From: Gracilaria caudata | Taxonomy: Eukaryota; Rhodophyta; Florideophyceae; Gracilariales; Gracilariaceae | Assembly (NCBI GenBank): GCA_030374735.1 | Contig: JASCIV010000379.1 | Span: forward strand, 1-22,118 | Direction of reading: 5' to 3' | Length of the DNA: 22,118 nucleotides | Shown: positions 8,436 through 17,379 of the stretch, piece by piece | How positions within the stretch are numbered: position 1 is the first letter of the stretch | Layout: every line of letters begins with the position of its first letter | Position numbers and translations under genes: made by a program | The notes under the pieces: generated by a model | The model's input: the letters and a program-made list of their open reading frames with translations, nothing else | Databases searched by the model: none | What the model was told of the DNA's origin: nothing

Positions 8436-8520
8436 ACATTTTAAAAGGATTATAAATCTAATTCTATGCCCTTTCGGGAGTCAGCCCAGTAATTTTGCCC
8501 ACGCAGTCTACGGTCAAGCG

Positions 8521-10675
8521 TCAAGCGCGATTGCGACCAATTAGGTCTCCGGGATCAGCTGGCCCTAGAAGACTGTCGTCTTCAAAGTCCGTTGAACCCA
8601 GGTCAACGGCTTCTTGCATATTGTTTAGCATACTGCCGATATTTCCGATATTGCCGAGCATCTGCTCTTCTTCGACGCCGGCGGACAAGAACGGCTGCAG
8701 TTCGTACGGGTAGTTTGCCCCACCGCCACCATTCACTTTTCCATTGTGATTTCCGGTGACGATTCCGAACTGAGACATGCCATCGACATGATCGAGACCG
8801 GCATTATCGATCGAACGCGCTCCGCTTGATGAAGGTTGCAACATTTCAAAAAGTTGAGCTGGGCCACTAGCCGCGAGAGCGCTCGGCGATTGTCTTCCAT
8901 GCTGAGGATCATGCCCACCGTGCTCATTGCTTTTTTCACCAGCGGCTTCAAATGCAAGTTTCGGCCCTTCTCCTGCTACTTGTGATGGTCTTGGCCCCGG
9001 TGCTCTTGCTTTTGCATTCCCTTCACTCTTATTCTGTCTTCGCTTATCAGAGCTCCGAGAAGGGTCGGTCACGGCTCCAATTACAGAGTTCACATGAATC
9101 AAAGGATTTGAGCGGTCCGCTTGCATACTCCTTGATGCAGCCTTCATCTTAGCATTCACCGAAGATGCATTCTTCACGTCTGTAATCGTAGACCGAGGCG
9201 TCTGTGCAGCAACACTATTCCTTGATAGGTTGTTGCGAGCAAGTTGTCCCCTGTCTGCTCGGGACCGCTTCCCTCCACCAGAGGAGCGCGCTTTGGTGCG
9301 CGCTCTCGTGCGCTTTGAGGTGCCCGATCCCTGGGATGCCCTCCTTTCCACAGCAATACTGCCGCCTGATGCGGTACTCTTCTGAGATGGAGTACTTGCC
9401 CTGTTCGCTGGTGGATGTCTATCGCCCTTTCCTGAACGACTCTCCGCCTCTACATCCTCTCCAGCCTTAGTCTTCACGGGCATGCCCACACCAGGGGCGA
9501 GAGCAGTCGGTATGGTTGCAGACGGAGGAAGGCCGTTGTTGCCTTTAACCTTTGTGGACTCGTGGACTAGACGAGCTCGAGAAGCATCTTTTGTATCGAT
9601 AGAACTTGCAGCCTGGCTTGGTGCAAGATTCTTTGCGCCATTACTCTGAACATTAGCACCGGATTTTTGATTAACAGTTGCCTCGGGTTTCATCTTAGTT
9701 AGTGCATCGACGTTATCCTTCTGTATGGAGCCATCCCGAAGCCTCTGAGCACCACGTTGCAATCTTTCCGAGATAGCCGCATCCTCAGAAGGCTTTTCAC
9801 CACCGCTTCGGCTCTGATTTGGTACACCCTTTTCATTCTTGAGCGCTCGTGACTGTGCTCGTGAGTTTGCCTGTGACTTCTTAGTAAGACTAGCGATATT
9901 AGTCGGGTTACCTACGTTTGGCATAGATGCATTGACACCGCCAACTGAAATAGCATTCTGTGGTAAAATACCAGTGAGATCCTTGCCGTCCATGCAGGGT
10001 AAATACGGGAATCCTGGAGTTGACATGCCAAGAGAAATCCGATTGTTCGGCATCACAAAGCCTGGCGTCGCAGAAACTCTAGAACCTGAACCATTTGGAA
10101 GAGCTTGAGAGTGAGCCTGTAACGGTTGGGACATAGCCAAAGTGACGTCCCCCATCCTGAAAGCTGCCTGGAGCGAGTTGCCCTCAACATTCATCTTAGC
10201 AGAGTCCTGTTCGATAGCATGCGCAGGGTTCCGGGAAGCTGCGTGGCCAGCAGGAAAGGCATCACGCCGTTTCTGTGGGTCTTGAGCCTGGAAGGCCAGA
10301 GAGTTGGCCAGTGGATTCGAGCGAGCAGTGAGGCGCATTCCGTTTCGACTTGCGGCTTCGTGACTGAGATACCTTTGGTCGTTTCGAGTTGCCGCCACTG
10401 CCTGTGCGGTAATTTGGCGCGGTCTCATCAAAAGTTGCTGAGAGTGCTGGGGTTGGATGGAAGGCTGCTGCTGAGGTTGACCCTTCGAGAGGTTTTCAAG
10501 ATCAATTGCCGAAATCTGTTGGGAAGCGTTCGGTTGCGGCTGTGTTTGTTGCTGAATCTGTTGGTGTTGTTGCGTTTGTGGTTGTGTTTGCGGCTGCTGC
10601 TGTTGGTTCGGCTGTTGTGGTTGCGCTTGTTGCTGAGAGTGCTGTTGCTGCTGCTGCTGTTGCTGTTGTTGTTGC

Positions 10676-10725
<50 letters not shown>

Positions 10726-12045
10726 TCTCTGTTGTTGTTGTTGTTGCGGTTGTTGCTGTGACTGCTGCTGTTGAGGCTGCTGTTGTTGCGGTTGTCGCGA
10801 TGGTTGATGCTGTTGTTGTTGTTGATGGGAAAGTTGGTGAGCCACGCGTGGAGAAACAGAACTTGCAGGTGTATATCCAGAATACGACCGTCTCCTCTTG
10901 ATGGGCGCAGCGGACTCCGATGCCGAGAACTGCATTCGAGATGGTGCATTATCGTTCGGGGAACTAGCAGGAGACTTCGGAGGTAAATGATGAGCAGTAC
11001 GTTTCCTGGAAAGCATTGTTGATGAAGTCCCATTAGGGTTTGTGCGCGGCTGAGAGTCTTCTTGCACGGCACAGTCATAAGCGCGTTGGGCCGAAGTATG
11101 ATCCATAGGGCCGCGACGACTAGCAGAACTTGCAGCATCATTCGACAGGCCCGGTGGAAGAGCATAAGCGCGTGACTTGGTTGTCGGGGGAGTAGGGGCT
11201 CGCATGGGCAACGGAGTTGATCCATGGATGCGCGATTGCATGTGAGACATGGGGTTTCGCGGATTATTTGCGGCAGCAGCCTCGGCAGCAGCAGCTGCCG
11301 CAACAGCTACGACGTGCGCGGCAGCCGGATCATTGCGAGGGTTTGTAGGTGTCAAAACGTTGTCAATGCCGTTAGGATCAACCATGAGATCAGACGTAAG
11401 CGTGTTGGTCAGAGACGAATCAAGCTGTAACGAGTTCGGCGTCATCTGTAACGGAAGGGCGCGACGAGGATCTTCACGTCGCATTTGACGAGAAAGCAAG
11501 GCCGGGTGATTATTGCGCATGGCGGCAGAAAGCTGTTGGGTGGAGAGGTTGCGCAGATGAGGCGGCAAAACATGGGCTGGGGGACGCTGACGCGCAGCGT
11601 TGACGAAGAGAGCAGAATGCTGAGCAACAGCAGGTGCATGGTTCGGGTGCGGAGCAGGCTGTGTGGGATCGACCTCGGAGGGGTTGGGGTGCATCTGAGA
11701 CTGAGCTGCAAGAGGGTTATGAGAAGGATGTTGAGGGACGTTAGGGTTATGGTGCAGTTGATGTTGCTGTTGTGGCTGTTGCTGCTGCGGTGGGTGCTGC
11801 TGAGGGTGGAGATGGTGCCGTGGGATAGGGGTGCGCTGCACAAGATTGGTGGCGTAAACTTCCCAGAATATGGTGAACCACTTGCAAAGGAATGGGTTAG
11901 GGTTGTCAAGAACGGCGAGAGAAATTGGTTGCTCGTGCTTTCGAAGCTGGTCTATCCTCATACCCTGGACGGCATGGGTGTAACCGCGTTTTGTGAGATA
12001 ATCCAAAACAAAGGACGGCAAAGCCTCTTCGGCGGTGGGCGCCAT
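8521..12045 (-). CDS. LUFS/LisH-domain glutamine-rich transcriptional co-regulator
   Basis: The 1174-residue product starts at ATG 12045-12043. The N-terminus has a LisH motif (FVLDYLTKRGYTHAVQGM, residues about 12-29) followed by NPFLCKWFTIFWEVYATNL (about 49-67), the arrangement of the LUFS domain named for LEUNIG, Flo8 and SSDP. The open frame upstream has no such conservation, so this start is preferred. After the LUFS domain come H/P/Q-rich segments, an alanine run (about residues 240-255), a long Q-rich region with 28 uninterrupted Gln (441-468), a basic region with likely nuclear import signals (KRTRARTKAR and GGGKRSRADR, about 910-935), and an acidic, Leu/Ile-containing C-terminus that resembles an activation segment. 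LUFS proteins are nuclear adaptors that oligomerise through LisH and bind DNA-binding partners. No WD repeats are present, so it is Flo8/SSDP-like rather than LEUNIG/TUP1-like. No introns are needed. Confidence 0.78.
10642..10725 (-). repeat. CAG/CAA repeat encoding 28 glutamines
   Basis: On the minus strand 28 consecutive Gln codons are read, a mixture of CAG and CAA; on the plus strand the bases are CTG/TTG. The longest pure stretch is nine CAG codons (10699-10725). Further interrupted Q tracts flank it from about 10550 to 10830. The CAA interruptions should limit slippage. Confidence 0.9.
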
Positions 12046-12637
12046 GTTTGCGTGTGACGAGTAACAAATAGGGAACAAGCGACAAATATGAGGCGGGTTT
12101 TGGGTGCCACGCGAGTGGTGAGGAGCGCTGGCGGTAGGGGAGCGCAGGAGCGTTGCGTGCGTCGGAGCGAACTGAAGAAGGGGGCAAAAAAGAAGGACAG
12201 AAACTACTGTTGGGCGCGGGGAGCGAAATCGGACGTGAGCGAGACGAGACGGGACGTGACGTGAGCTAGAAGAGAAGGGGGTGCAGACAACGGGCTGGAA
12301 GGCGAGGTGGGCAGAGGGAGGAGGGAGGAGGGAGAGGGAGCGCCGCTGGAGCGGGGTGCGGCCGCGCGAGGAAGGACGGGCTACGATGAGCGACGTTGGG
12401 GCGGAAGGCGGGGAGGGGGGGAGGGGAGGAAAACGGCAGGGGAGGACGAGGCGTGGAGCGATGACGACGAGCGTGGGAGTAGTGTCGAGCTGCGCGTGCT
12501 GCAGAACGCGTGAAGTGAGGCGCACTGCGCGCAGGTGCATTTTTTGTGCTCTTCGAGCGCGCGTCGCCAAGCAAAAGAAAAAACGGGCGAAAAATAAAGG
12601 CGTTTGATATTTTTACGGGCCAACGTGACGGCGATCG
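12046..12637. other. Spacer: LUFS gene promoter and C1orf43-like 3' end
   Basis: This 592-bp spacer separates two minus-strand genes. On the plus strand it is strongly purine-rich at about 12300-12350 and 12395-12435, with several G runs that could form G-quadruplexes; the minus strand is the matching pyrimidine-rich promoter DNA. The segment near 12580-12615 is AT-rich and probably holds the C1orf43-like 3' end (an AATAAA occurs there only on the plus strand). The long open frames across it are low-complexity and not taken as coding. Confidence 0.45.
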
Positions 12638-13436
12638 TCAGTCGCGCTCGATGCGGCGCAGGATTTCCTGCAGCACGCCGAGGAAGGAGCGGAATTCGGG
12701 CTCGGAGCACTCTCGACCAGGCGTTCGTGCGTGGCGGTAGAAGGCCACATACTGCGCGCACAGGTCCCTGTCCAGCTCGCCGTTCATGTGCGCGCGGATT
12801 CGCTCCAGGAACTCGGCGGCGTCGCACGCCAGTTCGCTCTTGGAGAAGTCGTTGGTGCCGCTGGGTCGGCCACACGCCTTGAGCGACTCGTTTCGCTTCA
12901 ACGCGTAGTGCTCGACGATATGCAGCGAGCAGCCGATGAATGTATTGAAATGTACGCCGTCGTACTCGGAGCCGGGCGCGCCCCAGCCGCAGTCTTGCTT
13001 CCATGCCGGCACCACCTTTGTGGTGCGCTCCTTTTGTGCCTCATCCGCCACCAGTTGGTACGCATGCTACCAGAGAGAGAGAGACGAGCAGTGAAACAGA
13101 GGGTTAGTTAGCGCCTTCGAGCATCGTTCACGCGTGACCGCATGTGCGAGTGTGAACAACGAACCCGAGGGAGATCGCGTAACGTGAGAAATTCGGCGGT
13201 CACAAGCTCGGAGCGCACCTCCTGCAGCGCGCGCCATCGGCGTCTCTTGAACACGCAGTTGACGACGAGCACGCAGAGCTGCGGCCCAAAACAGGTCAGA
13301 ACTTGAGGGCGATTGCGCGGCACAGCTGCGCGTTGCGAGCCGTACGTACCAGTAGTGCCAGACCACCCGCGGCGGCGAGCCATTGCTCGTTGCTGAGTCC
13401 GTCTAGAATCTTTACTTCGCTTGCATCGCTGTCCAT
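12638..13436 (-). CDS. C1orf43 (NICE-3)-like single-pass membrane protein, three exons
   Basis: Exons on the minus strand are 13436-13350, 13278-13219 and 13066-12638. Intron 1 (13349-13279, 71 bp) runs GTACGT to GCAG; intron 2 (13218-13067, 152 bp) runs GTGCGC to TAG with a CTAACTAAC branch-point-like string and a strong C/T tract. Both splices are in phase 0 and give 191 residues. An N-terminal membrane anchor spans residues about 20-39 (AAAGGLALLLCVLVVNCVF), interrupted by the intron 1 junction and followed by KRRRWR, so the rest is probably cytosolic. The C-terminal half, with DAAEFLERIRAH, YVAFYRHARTPGRECSEPEF and FLGVLQEILRRI, resembles the C1orf43/NICE-3 family (short N-terminal anchor, then an ARYGTG...EYLRYQEAL pattern). 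In animals that protein is linked to Golgi and mitochondria and to phagocytosis. Family assignment is by eye and moderate; the splice structure is better supported. Confidence 0.65.
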
Positions 13437-13457
13437 ACTCGTGTGCGCCACCGTGCA

Positions 13458-13507
13458 CGCGCTTTTGCTTCCGCGCTTGCGTTTGCTTCCGCGCTTGCGT
13501 TTGCTTC
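13458..13507. repeat. 18-bp tandem repeat, about 2.8 copies
   Basis: CGCGCTTGCGTTTGCTTC occurs at 13472-13489 and 13490-13507, preceded by a 14-bp shortened copy CGCGCTTTTGCTTC at 13458-13471. It lies 22 to 71 bp upstream of the C1orf43-like start codon, in its leader or core promoter. Confidence 0.85.
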
Positions 13508-13756
13508 GATGCTTTCAGCTCATGTCGATGTCCCAGTTTCGCGAGGTTGGTGTCTCCGTAAAAGTTACGCGCATGATGTTTGGCTTTCCGTTGGAGACCT
13601 CTCAAAGGCGAGCATTCTGTTACGTACGCTGTTTGTCCTTTTTTTTTTCTCACAATTTTTTAAATGCACGCACGCAATTGAATTCTCGCTGCGAACTGTA
13701 ACTTTTAACGGCTGTCGTCGTTGTGGATCAGATCGTCGCAAGTTATTTCGGGAGCA

Positions 13757-13787
13757 CTTGCTGCTTGGTATCATACCAAGCAGCAAG
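13757..13787. repeat. Perfect palindrome, 15-bp arms, 1-nt centre
   Basis: CTTGCTGCTTGGTAT, a single C, then ATACCAAGCAGCAAG. Every base of the arms pairs. Cruciform or hairpin formation is possible, or a dimeric binding site. Confidence 0.9.
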
Positions 13788-13792
13788 AGAAC

Positions 13793-13810
13793 GAGGTGTG
13801 ATCACACCTC
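13793..13810. repeat. Perfect 18-bp palindrome
   Basis: GAGGTGTGATCACACCTC is fully self-complementary with no loop. It begins 5 bp after the end of the 31-bp palindrome. Confidence 0.9.
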
Positions 13811-14199
13811 TTTCGCCGCCCGAGTCCTACGTGTGGCCATTGTTCATCATCATCATGACCATGCCATAACATGATAACTGCTCAGTTCCTTCAGCGATAC
13901 GCTGAATTCTCGAGACAACGCCGGTCTTGCGTCCTTCGTGTGCAACATGCCCATACAGACGAAGGTAGTTGATCCGGAGTCCGGCCCGCTCAGTCTGGAC
14001 AAGCTTGGAGTCTGAAGCGTCCAAAACGAAGAAGTTGTGTCATACTGACGGGTAGCGTTTACCCTTGGTACGGTCTCCAGTGAAAGCCCATGCTTCACTC
14101 TCGTAATTCGTTCCTTGTTTCCCAGAAGAACTACAGTACAACACGGCTCGCGTTGCTTTCGGTAGTCGCTTCAATAAATAAAAAAGAGTGTGTGAGCCA

Positions 14200-14223
14200 T
14201 TTTACACCTGTCACGGTGTAAAA
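14200..14223. repeat. Short inverted repeat, 9-bp stem and 6-nt loop
   Basis: TTTTACACC TGTCAC GGTGTAAAA followed by an A run to about 14228. It lies about 130 bp upstream of the J-protein start codon. Confidence 0.6.
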
Positions 14224-14351
14224 AAAATAAACACAACGACAAACAGAAGCGGCACGCCAAGCATGCAAGTCAGCCACAGCGATCTGCATTCCTAGCCCAC
14301 CTCCCGCGTGTGGATCGGAAACGTCGCCGTCCACCTCGCGCTCCGCGCGCA

Positions 14352-15488
14352 ATGTTTCCGCCCGACGCGCCTTCGACCTCACCTAATTCGCCACACCAGC
14401 CGCCGGAGTTCGAAACAGACCTCGAAGACCCCTTCAATCCTTCTCCGCACTCGGACTTCACAGCAGCCCCTCCCCAAAGTTCTCAGCATAGCTCCGGAGA
14501 CACCTTCTCAACCTCCCCCTTCTTCCCGCCGCCGCAGCCAGATGCGTCCGCCCCGCCTGTCCGCCCAGAGCCATCTCCTCCATCCCCATCCCCATCCCCA
14601 CCCCCACCACCCCCGCCGCCGCCGCCGCCGCTCGCGCAGCCCGACGGGAGTCTGATGATGAAGTTGGGCACACTGGTGGTCATTGGAGCCATGGCCGCCA
14701 ACGTATTCGGCTTTCGCTACAGTCGCTGGGCCGTCGGCAAGGACATTCATCGCGCGTGGGAACGTCGTCAGCGACAATCGACAAACCATTCACGAGCTGA
14801 GGAGGAATTGCGCCGAATGCGCGACGCGTTTGCGCGCGCCGAACAGCAGGCCAGACAGCACGCGAGGCAACAGGCGCAGTCTGCAAAAGAGCAGGCGAGG
14901 GCGCGCGCGCAGCAGCAAAGAGCGGAGGGAGAACGGCAGCAGAGAGAGAATGTGCGCACCAAGTACGCACAGTGGGAACGCCGCTTTGATCAGGGCGGTG
15001 GGTTTTATAGAGGGCAGTTTCGAATGGAGTTTGACCCCAGGATGATGGAAGATATACTCAAACAGTTTGGACAGGCAGGCCGAATGGGCTTCCGAATGGA
15101 TCAGAGGTCGTTTTCATTTGACGATCAGGTCATTGAAGAGTTGCTGAAGGCTGCGCGACAGGCTCAGCAACAACAGCGGCGTGGTGACAGCCGCTTTGAA
15201 CAAGATTTTGATGCCTTTCGTTTCTGGGAGGCCATGAACGGAGCTCAATGGCGCGACTATGCGAGGGGCGGTGCGAACACCGGAGGAGTGCATCGACGGG
15301 TTGGGATGGCAAGACATTACCAGGCGTTAGGTCTTCAAGAAGGCGCTTCGGAAGACGAAGTGAAGAAGGCCTATCGACGCGAAGTTATGAAATGGCACCC
15401 GGACCGATATCGCGGCGATGACAAGCGAAAAGCGGCACGCAGGTTCCGAGAAGTGACGGATGCATACTCGGCACTAACCAAAAATTAG
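14352..15488 (+). CDS. Membrane-anchored J-domain co-chaperone with C-terminal J domain
   Basis: The 378-residue product starts at ATG 14352; the open frame extends upstream but has no earlier in-frame ATG. Residues 1-100 are proline- and serine-rich, ending in a poly-proline stretch (about 83-93). A single hydrophobic segment follows (about 105-121, LGTLVVIGAMAANVFGF). Residues about 135-205 are charged and rich in E/R/Q, likely a long helix or coiled coil. The J domain is at the extreme C-terminus (about 321-377): HYQALGLQEGASEDEVKKAYRR, the catalytic HPD at 349-351 and a final helix AARRFREVTDAYSAL. HPD is the motif that stimulates Hsp70 ATPase, so an Hsp70 partner is expected. There is no G/F region or zinc finger, so this is a class C (type III) J protein. 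The membrane (ER, plastid or mitochondrial) cannot be told from the sequence, as no clear targeting signal is seen. It converges on the type I membrane gene across 37 bp. Confidence 0.85.
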   Translation: MFPPDAPSTSPNSPHQPPEFETDLEDPFNPSPHSDFTAAPPQSSQHSSGDTFSTSPFFPPPQPDASAPPVRPEPSPPSPSPSPPPPPPPPPPPLAQPDGSLMMKLGTLVVIGAMAANVFGFRYSRWAVGKDIHRAWERRQRQSTNHSRAEEELRRMRDAFARAEQQARQHARQQAQSAKEQARARAQQQRAEGERQQRENVRTKYAQWERRFDQGGGFYRGQFRMEFDPRMMEDILKQFGQAGRMGFRMDQRSFSFDDQVIEELLKAARQAQQQQRRGDSRFEQDFDAFRFWEAMNGAQWRDYARGGANTGGVHRRVGMARHYQALGLQEGASEDEVKKAYRREVMKWHPDRYRGDDKRKAARRFREVTDAYSALTKN

Positions 15489-15525
15489 ACTTTACACTGT
15501 GTTACCTGATACTAACAGTTGTGAC

Positions 15526-16242
15526 CTATTCGCCGACGCTGAATTGGGAGGCTGGTCGATATGTAGAGGTGTCTGTTTGAGTGGGTGGCATTGCGTTGAA
15601 GCCTGCGGCGCGACGACGACGGATTCCATAGTAGATGAGCAAGGCCGGTGCCAATACGGCAACTGCGACGGCGACCAGCGCGACCACGGATATGCCCGTT
15701 GACGCAGTGGACGCAATTTGAGTTGCGCCTGACGAACGGTTATCGACTGCTTTGTCATCGCTCATAGGGTCCGTTTCCGGGGCAAAGAGTTGCTCTGGGT
15801 TCGTGGCGCCTTCAATCACGAAGATGGGTGACGGCGATGTAGTGGCCTCGGGAGTTTGTTCGGCAATTTGAGCCTCCGTGTCTTCGTCAGGAAGGGGGGT
15901 TTCGGTGGCGAAGACGGTTTCTTGCGGAGTGGCGGAGGGCAGGGTTATCGAGGAGAGCGATGAGAGGGGTGTGGATGATGGACTCGGCGAAAGTGAAGGC
16001 GACGGTTGCTCGAAGAGCGCGGCTTCATCTTCGGGCGCAGAGTCGAGCGGCGAGTCGGTGAGATCGGCGACGGTGGTGTCAGTGGAGGTGGGGGGGAGAG
16101 ACGTTTGCTCGGAGGAGGAGGTGAAAAAGTCGAAGATTCCGCGGGACAGCGGCGAGCGTATTGTGGGCACGGCGGTGCCGGAGTGCGAGAGAGACAGGAG
16201 TACCAGCGCAGTTAGAGCGGGGAACACGGCGCGAAGAGGCAT
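15526..16242 (-). CDS. Putative type I membrane protein with Ser/Thr/Pro-rich ectodomain
   Basis: The 238-residue product starts at ATG 16242-16240. A signal peptide is plain: positively charged MPLR then a hydrophobic core (about 5-19) and a likely cleavage after GTA (22-24). Residues 25-180 are rich in S, T, P and acidic residues, without cysteines, as in a heavily O-glycosylated stalk. One N-glycosylation sequon, NRS, is at 168-170. A membrane helix spans about 184-205 (ISVVALVAVAVAVLAPALLIYY), followed by RRRR at 208-211 as a stop-transfer and a short tail of 27 residues with Tyr-228. The topology is outside N-terminus, inside C-terminus. I recognise no family. It may be a cell-surface or wall sensor, but that is a guess from architecture. 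Confidence 0.75.
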   Translation of the reverse strand: MPLRAVFPALTALVLLSLSHSGTAVPTIRSPLSRGIFDFFTSSSEQTSLPPTSTDTTVADLTDSPLDSAPEDEAALFEQPSPSLSPSPSSTPLSSLSSITLPSATPQETVFATETPLPDEDTEAQIAEQTPEATTSPSPIFVIEGATNPEQLFAPETDPMSDDKAVDNRSSGATQIASTASTGISVVALVAVAVAVLAPALLIYYGIRRRRAAGFNAMPPTQTDTSTYRPASQFSVGE

Positions 16243-17379
16243 GATGACGAAGGATGGGGAGGGAAGATGGAAGGGAGGGGGAGGGAGGGAGGGCGTGTTA
16301 GAAGGGTTAAGCCTGACGGCGGTGCGGGGACGATTAACATGGACTTAAAAAGAGGGCGGCAGAAGGAGCACCTCCGCTGCCGCCGTTGCGCATGACAGCA
16401 GTCGATGATGCGCGCCGCAACGGCGCGTGGTTGCTGACACCGAACGCGCTTGCCAACGGAGCAGCTCACGTGTCAGGGTGATGCAGAGTGCACACGTGTG
16501 TGACATGTAAGTGAGCGGGTGTAGATTCCCTTGCATGCCGGATGCCCATGCTCGCCCAGCGAAAATGGAGGTGACGATCGGGGTGCGCTTCGATCCAGAT
16601 CGTGCCGCCAACATGAGAATCCACGTCAACTTTTGACCCGCGGCACATGCGCGATCATCGCGGGCGCGACGAGAGGACAAAATGCTTCGTTTGATGAGGG
16701 GTTATCCAGGGCTGTTTCGGCGGGGGTAACCAGCAGGAGCTTTCAACAGAAACCATCCTCGACTGCAGAGATTGGTCCGGTGCTTGCGATGGCAGCGAGG
16801 CATCCCGCTGCATTGAAATGCACTGTGTCTTTCCTGAAACATCCTGATTCTCAAGCTCGTTCGTTTTGCTTCCACCCGACTTTGTCATCTTGTCGCCTCA
16901 TTCTTGATGCCATCATGTTTCCGCTGTCGTCACCAGCGGCGGTAGCAAAGCTTAATACCGTTCAAGTTTGCTTTATCTTTACATGTGCGAAGCGATGGCG
17001 AGAGAGAAGGTACTTTTGTCCTCGCAGGGCTCTGGCAAGGACCAATTCCTGCTCAGCAAATTGCCTTCGCGGGCGGTAGCGACGACAATCTACGGGAAGT
17101 CCGCCCCACTCATGGTGACCATATCTACTGCGAGAATGCGCGACTTGGGGGTCGTTAAGTGCAACAATTACAACCTGTTAAGATGTTTATCCCGTACATG
17201 AACATACATATATACTTATACAACTCGTGGTAGTCATCAGATCCCGAATGATGGCTCTCTATTAACCAAATGCTATGTTCTACCCGTGCACTAAGTGATG
17301 CAGATCGCGGCAACCGTCAGCAACTCTGTGCATCTACTACACCCACTAGCTCCTTTCGTATTCCACCCGAGCGCGAGCA
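16243..17379. other. Intergenic region without a supported gene
   Basis: This 1137-bp region lies upstream of the type I membrane gene and downstream of the first paralogue. It holds the G-rich tract at 16256-16293 and a TTTTTAAG string (minus) near 16350 that could be the TATA-like element of the type I gene. A plus frame from about 16531 to 17079 is open, but it lacks an ATG until its second half, so it is not called. A fragment MEVTIGVRFDPDRAANM (from 16565) is open for only 23 codons. Composition becomes AT-richer after about 16.7 kb. Confidence 0.4.
16256..16293 (+). other. Potential G-quadruplex tract
   Basis: At least five runs of three or more G residues separated by single A bases lie in 16273-16293, with two further runs just before. 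The strand is the template strand of the type I membrane gene and lies about 15 to 50 bp upstream of its start codon, so its mRNA leader is C/T-rich there. Confidence 0.6.

Larger units (their letters stand above)
7909..8520. other. Spacer: HIRA promoter and LUFS gene 3' end
   Basis: This 612-bp spacer lies between two minus-strand genes. The part next to HIRA (7909-8230) is GC-rich and holds an E2F-like site at 7981-7990. The part from about 8240 to 8470 is sharply AT-rich and contains the inverted repeat at 8325-8435. No convincing reading frame is present. Confidence 0.5.
13437..14351. other. Divergent intergenic region, C1orf43-like and J-protein
   Basis: This 915-bp spacer separates two divergent genes. 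It contains an 18-bp tandem repeat (13458-13507), a long T run near 13639, two perfect palindromes (13757-13787 and 13793-13810), a short CAT repeat near 13845 and a 9-bp-stem hairpin (14200-14223). Short minus-strand reading frames at 13827-14098 show no clear homology. Both promoters must lie here. Confidence 0.5.

Noticed and set aside
10126..10761. Leucine-rich plus-strand frame opposite the LUFS gene
   Set aside because: The Leu runs are the CTG complement of the CAG polyglutamine codons; the same holds for the alanine and serine runs in the other frames.
12381..13004. 207-codon minus-strand frame across the C1orf43-like gene
   Set aside because: It is an arginine-rich shadow of the spliced gene in another frame and has no recognisable domain.
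13108..13653. 181-codon minus-strand frame upstream of the C1orf43-like third exon
   Set aside because: It reads through the 18-bp repeat and both introns in the wrong frame; the spliced model explains the same DNA better.
13827..14098. Possible decayed reverse-transcriptase tail (LRINYLRLYGHVAH) on the minus strand
   Set aside because: The resemblance to LINE-type LxxxGHV motifs is a few residues long, with no catalytic motif nearby; too weak to call.
16531..17079. 182-codon plus-strand frame
   Set aside because: It begins at TTG with no ATG in its first 80 codons, has no domain, and its codon pattern is unlike the neighbouring genes.
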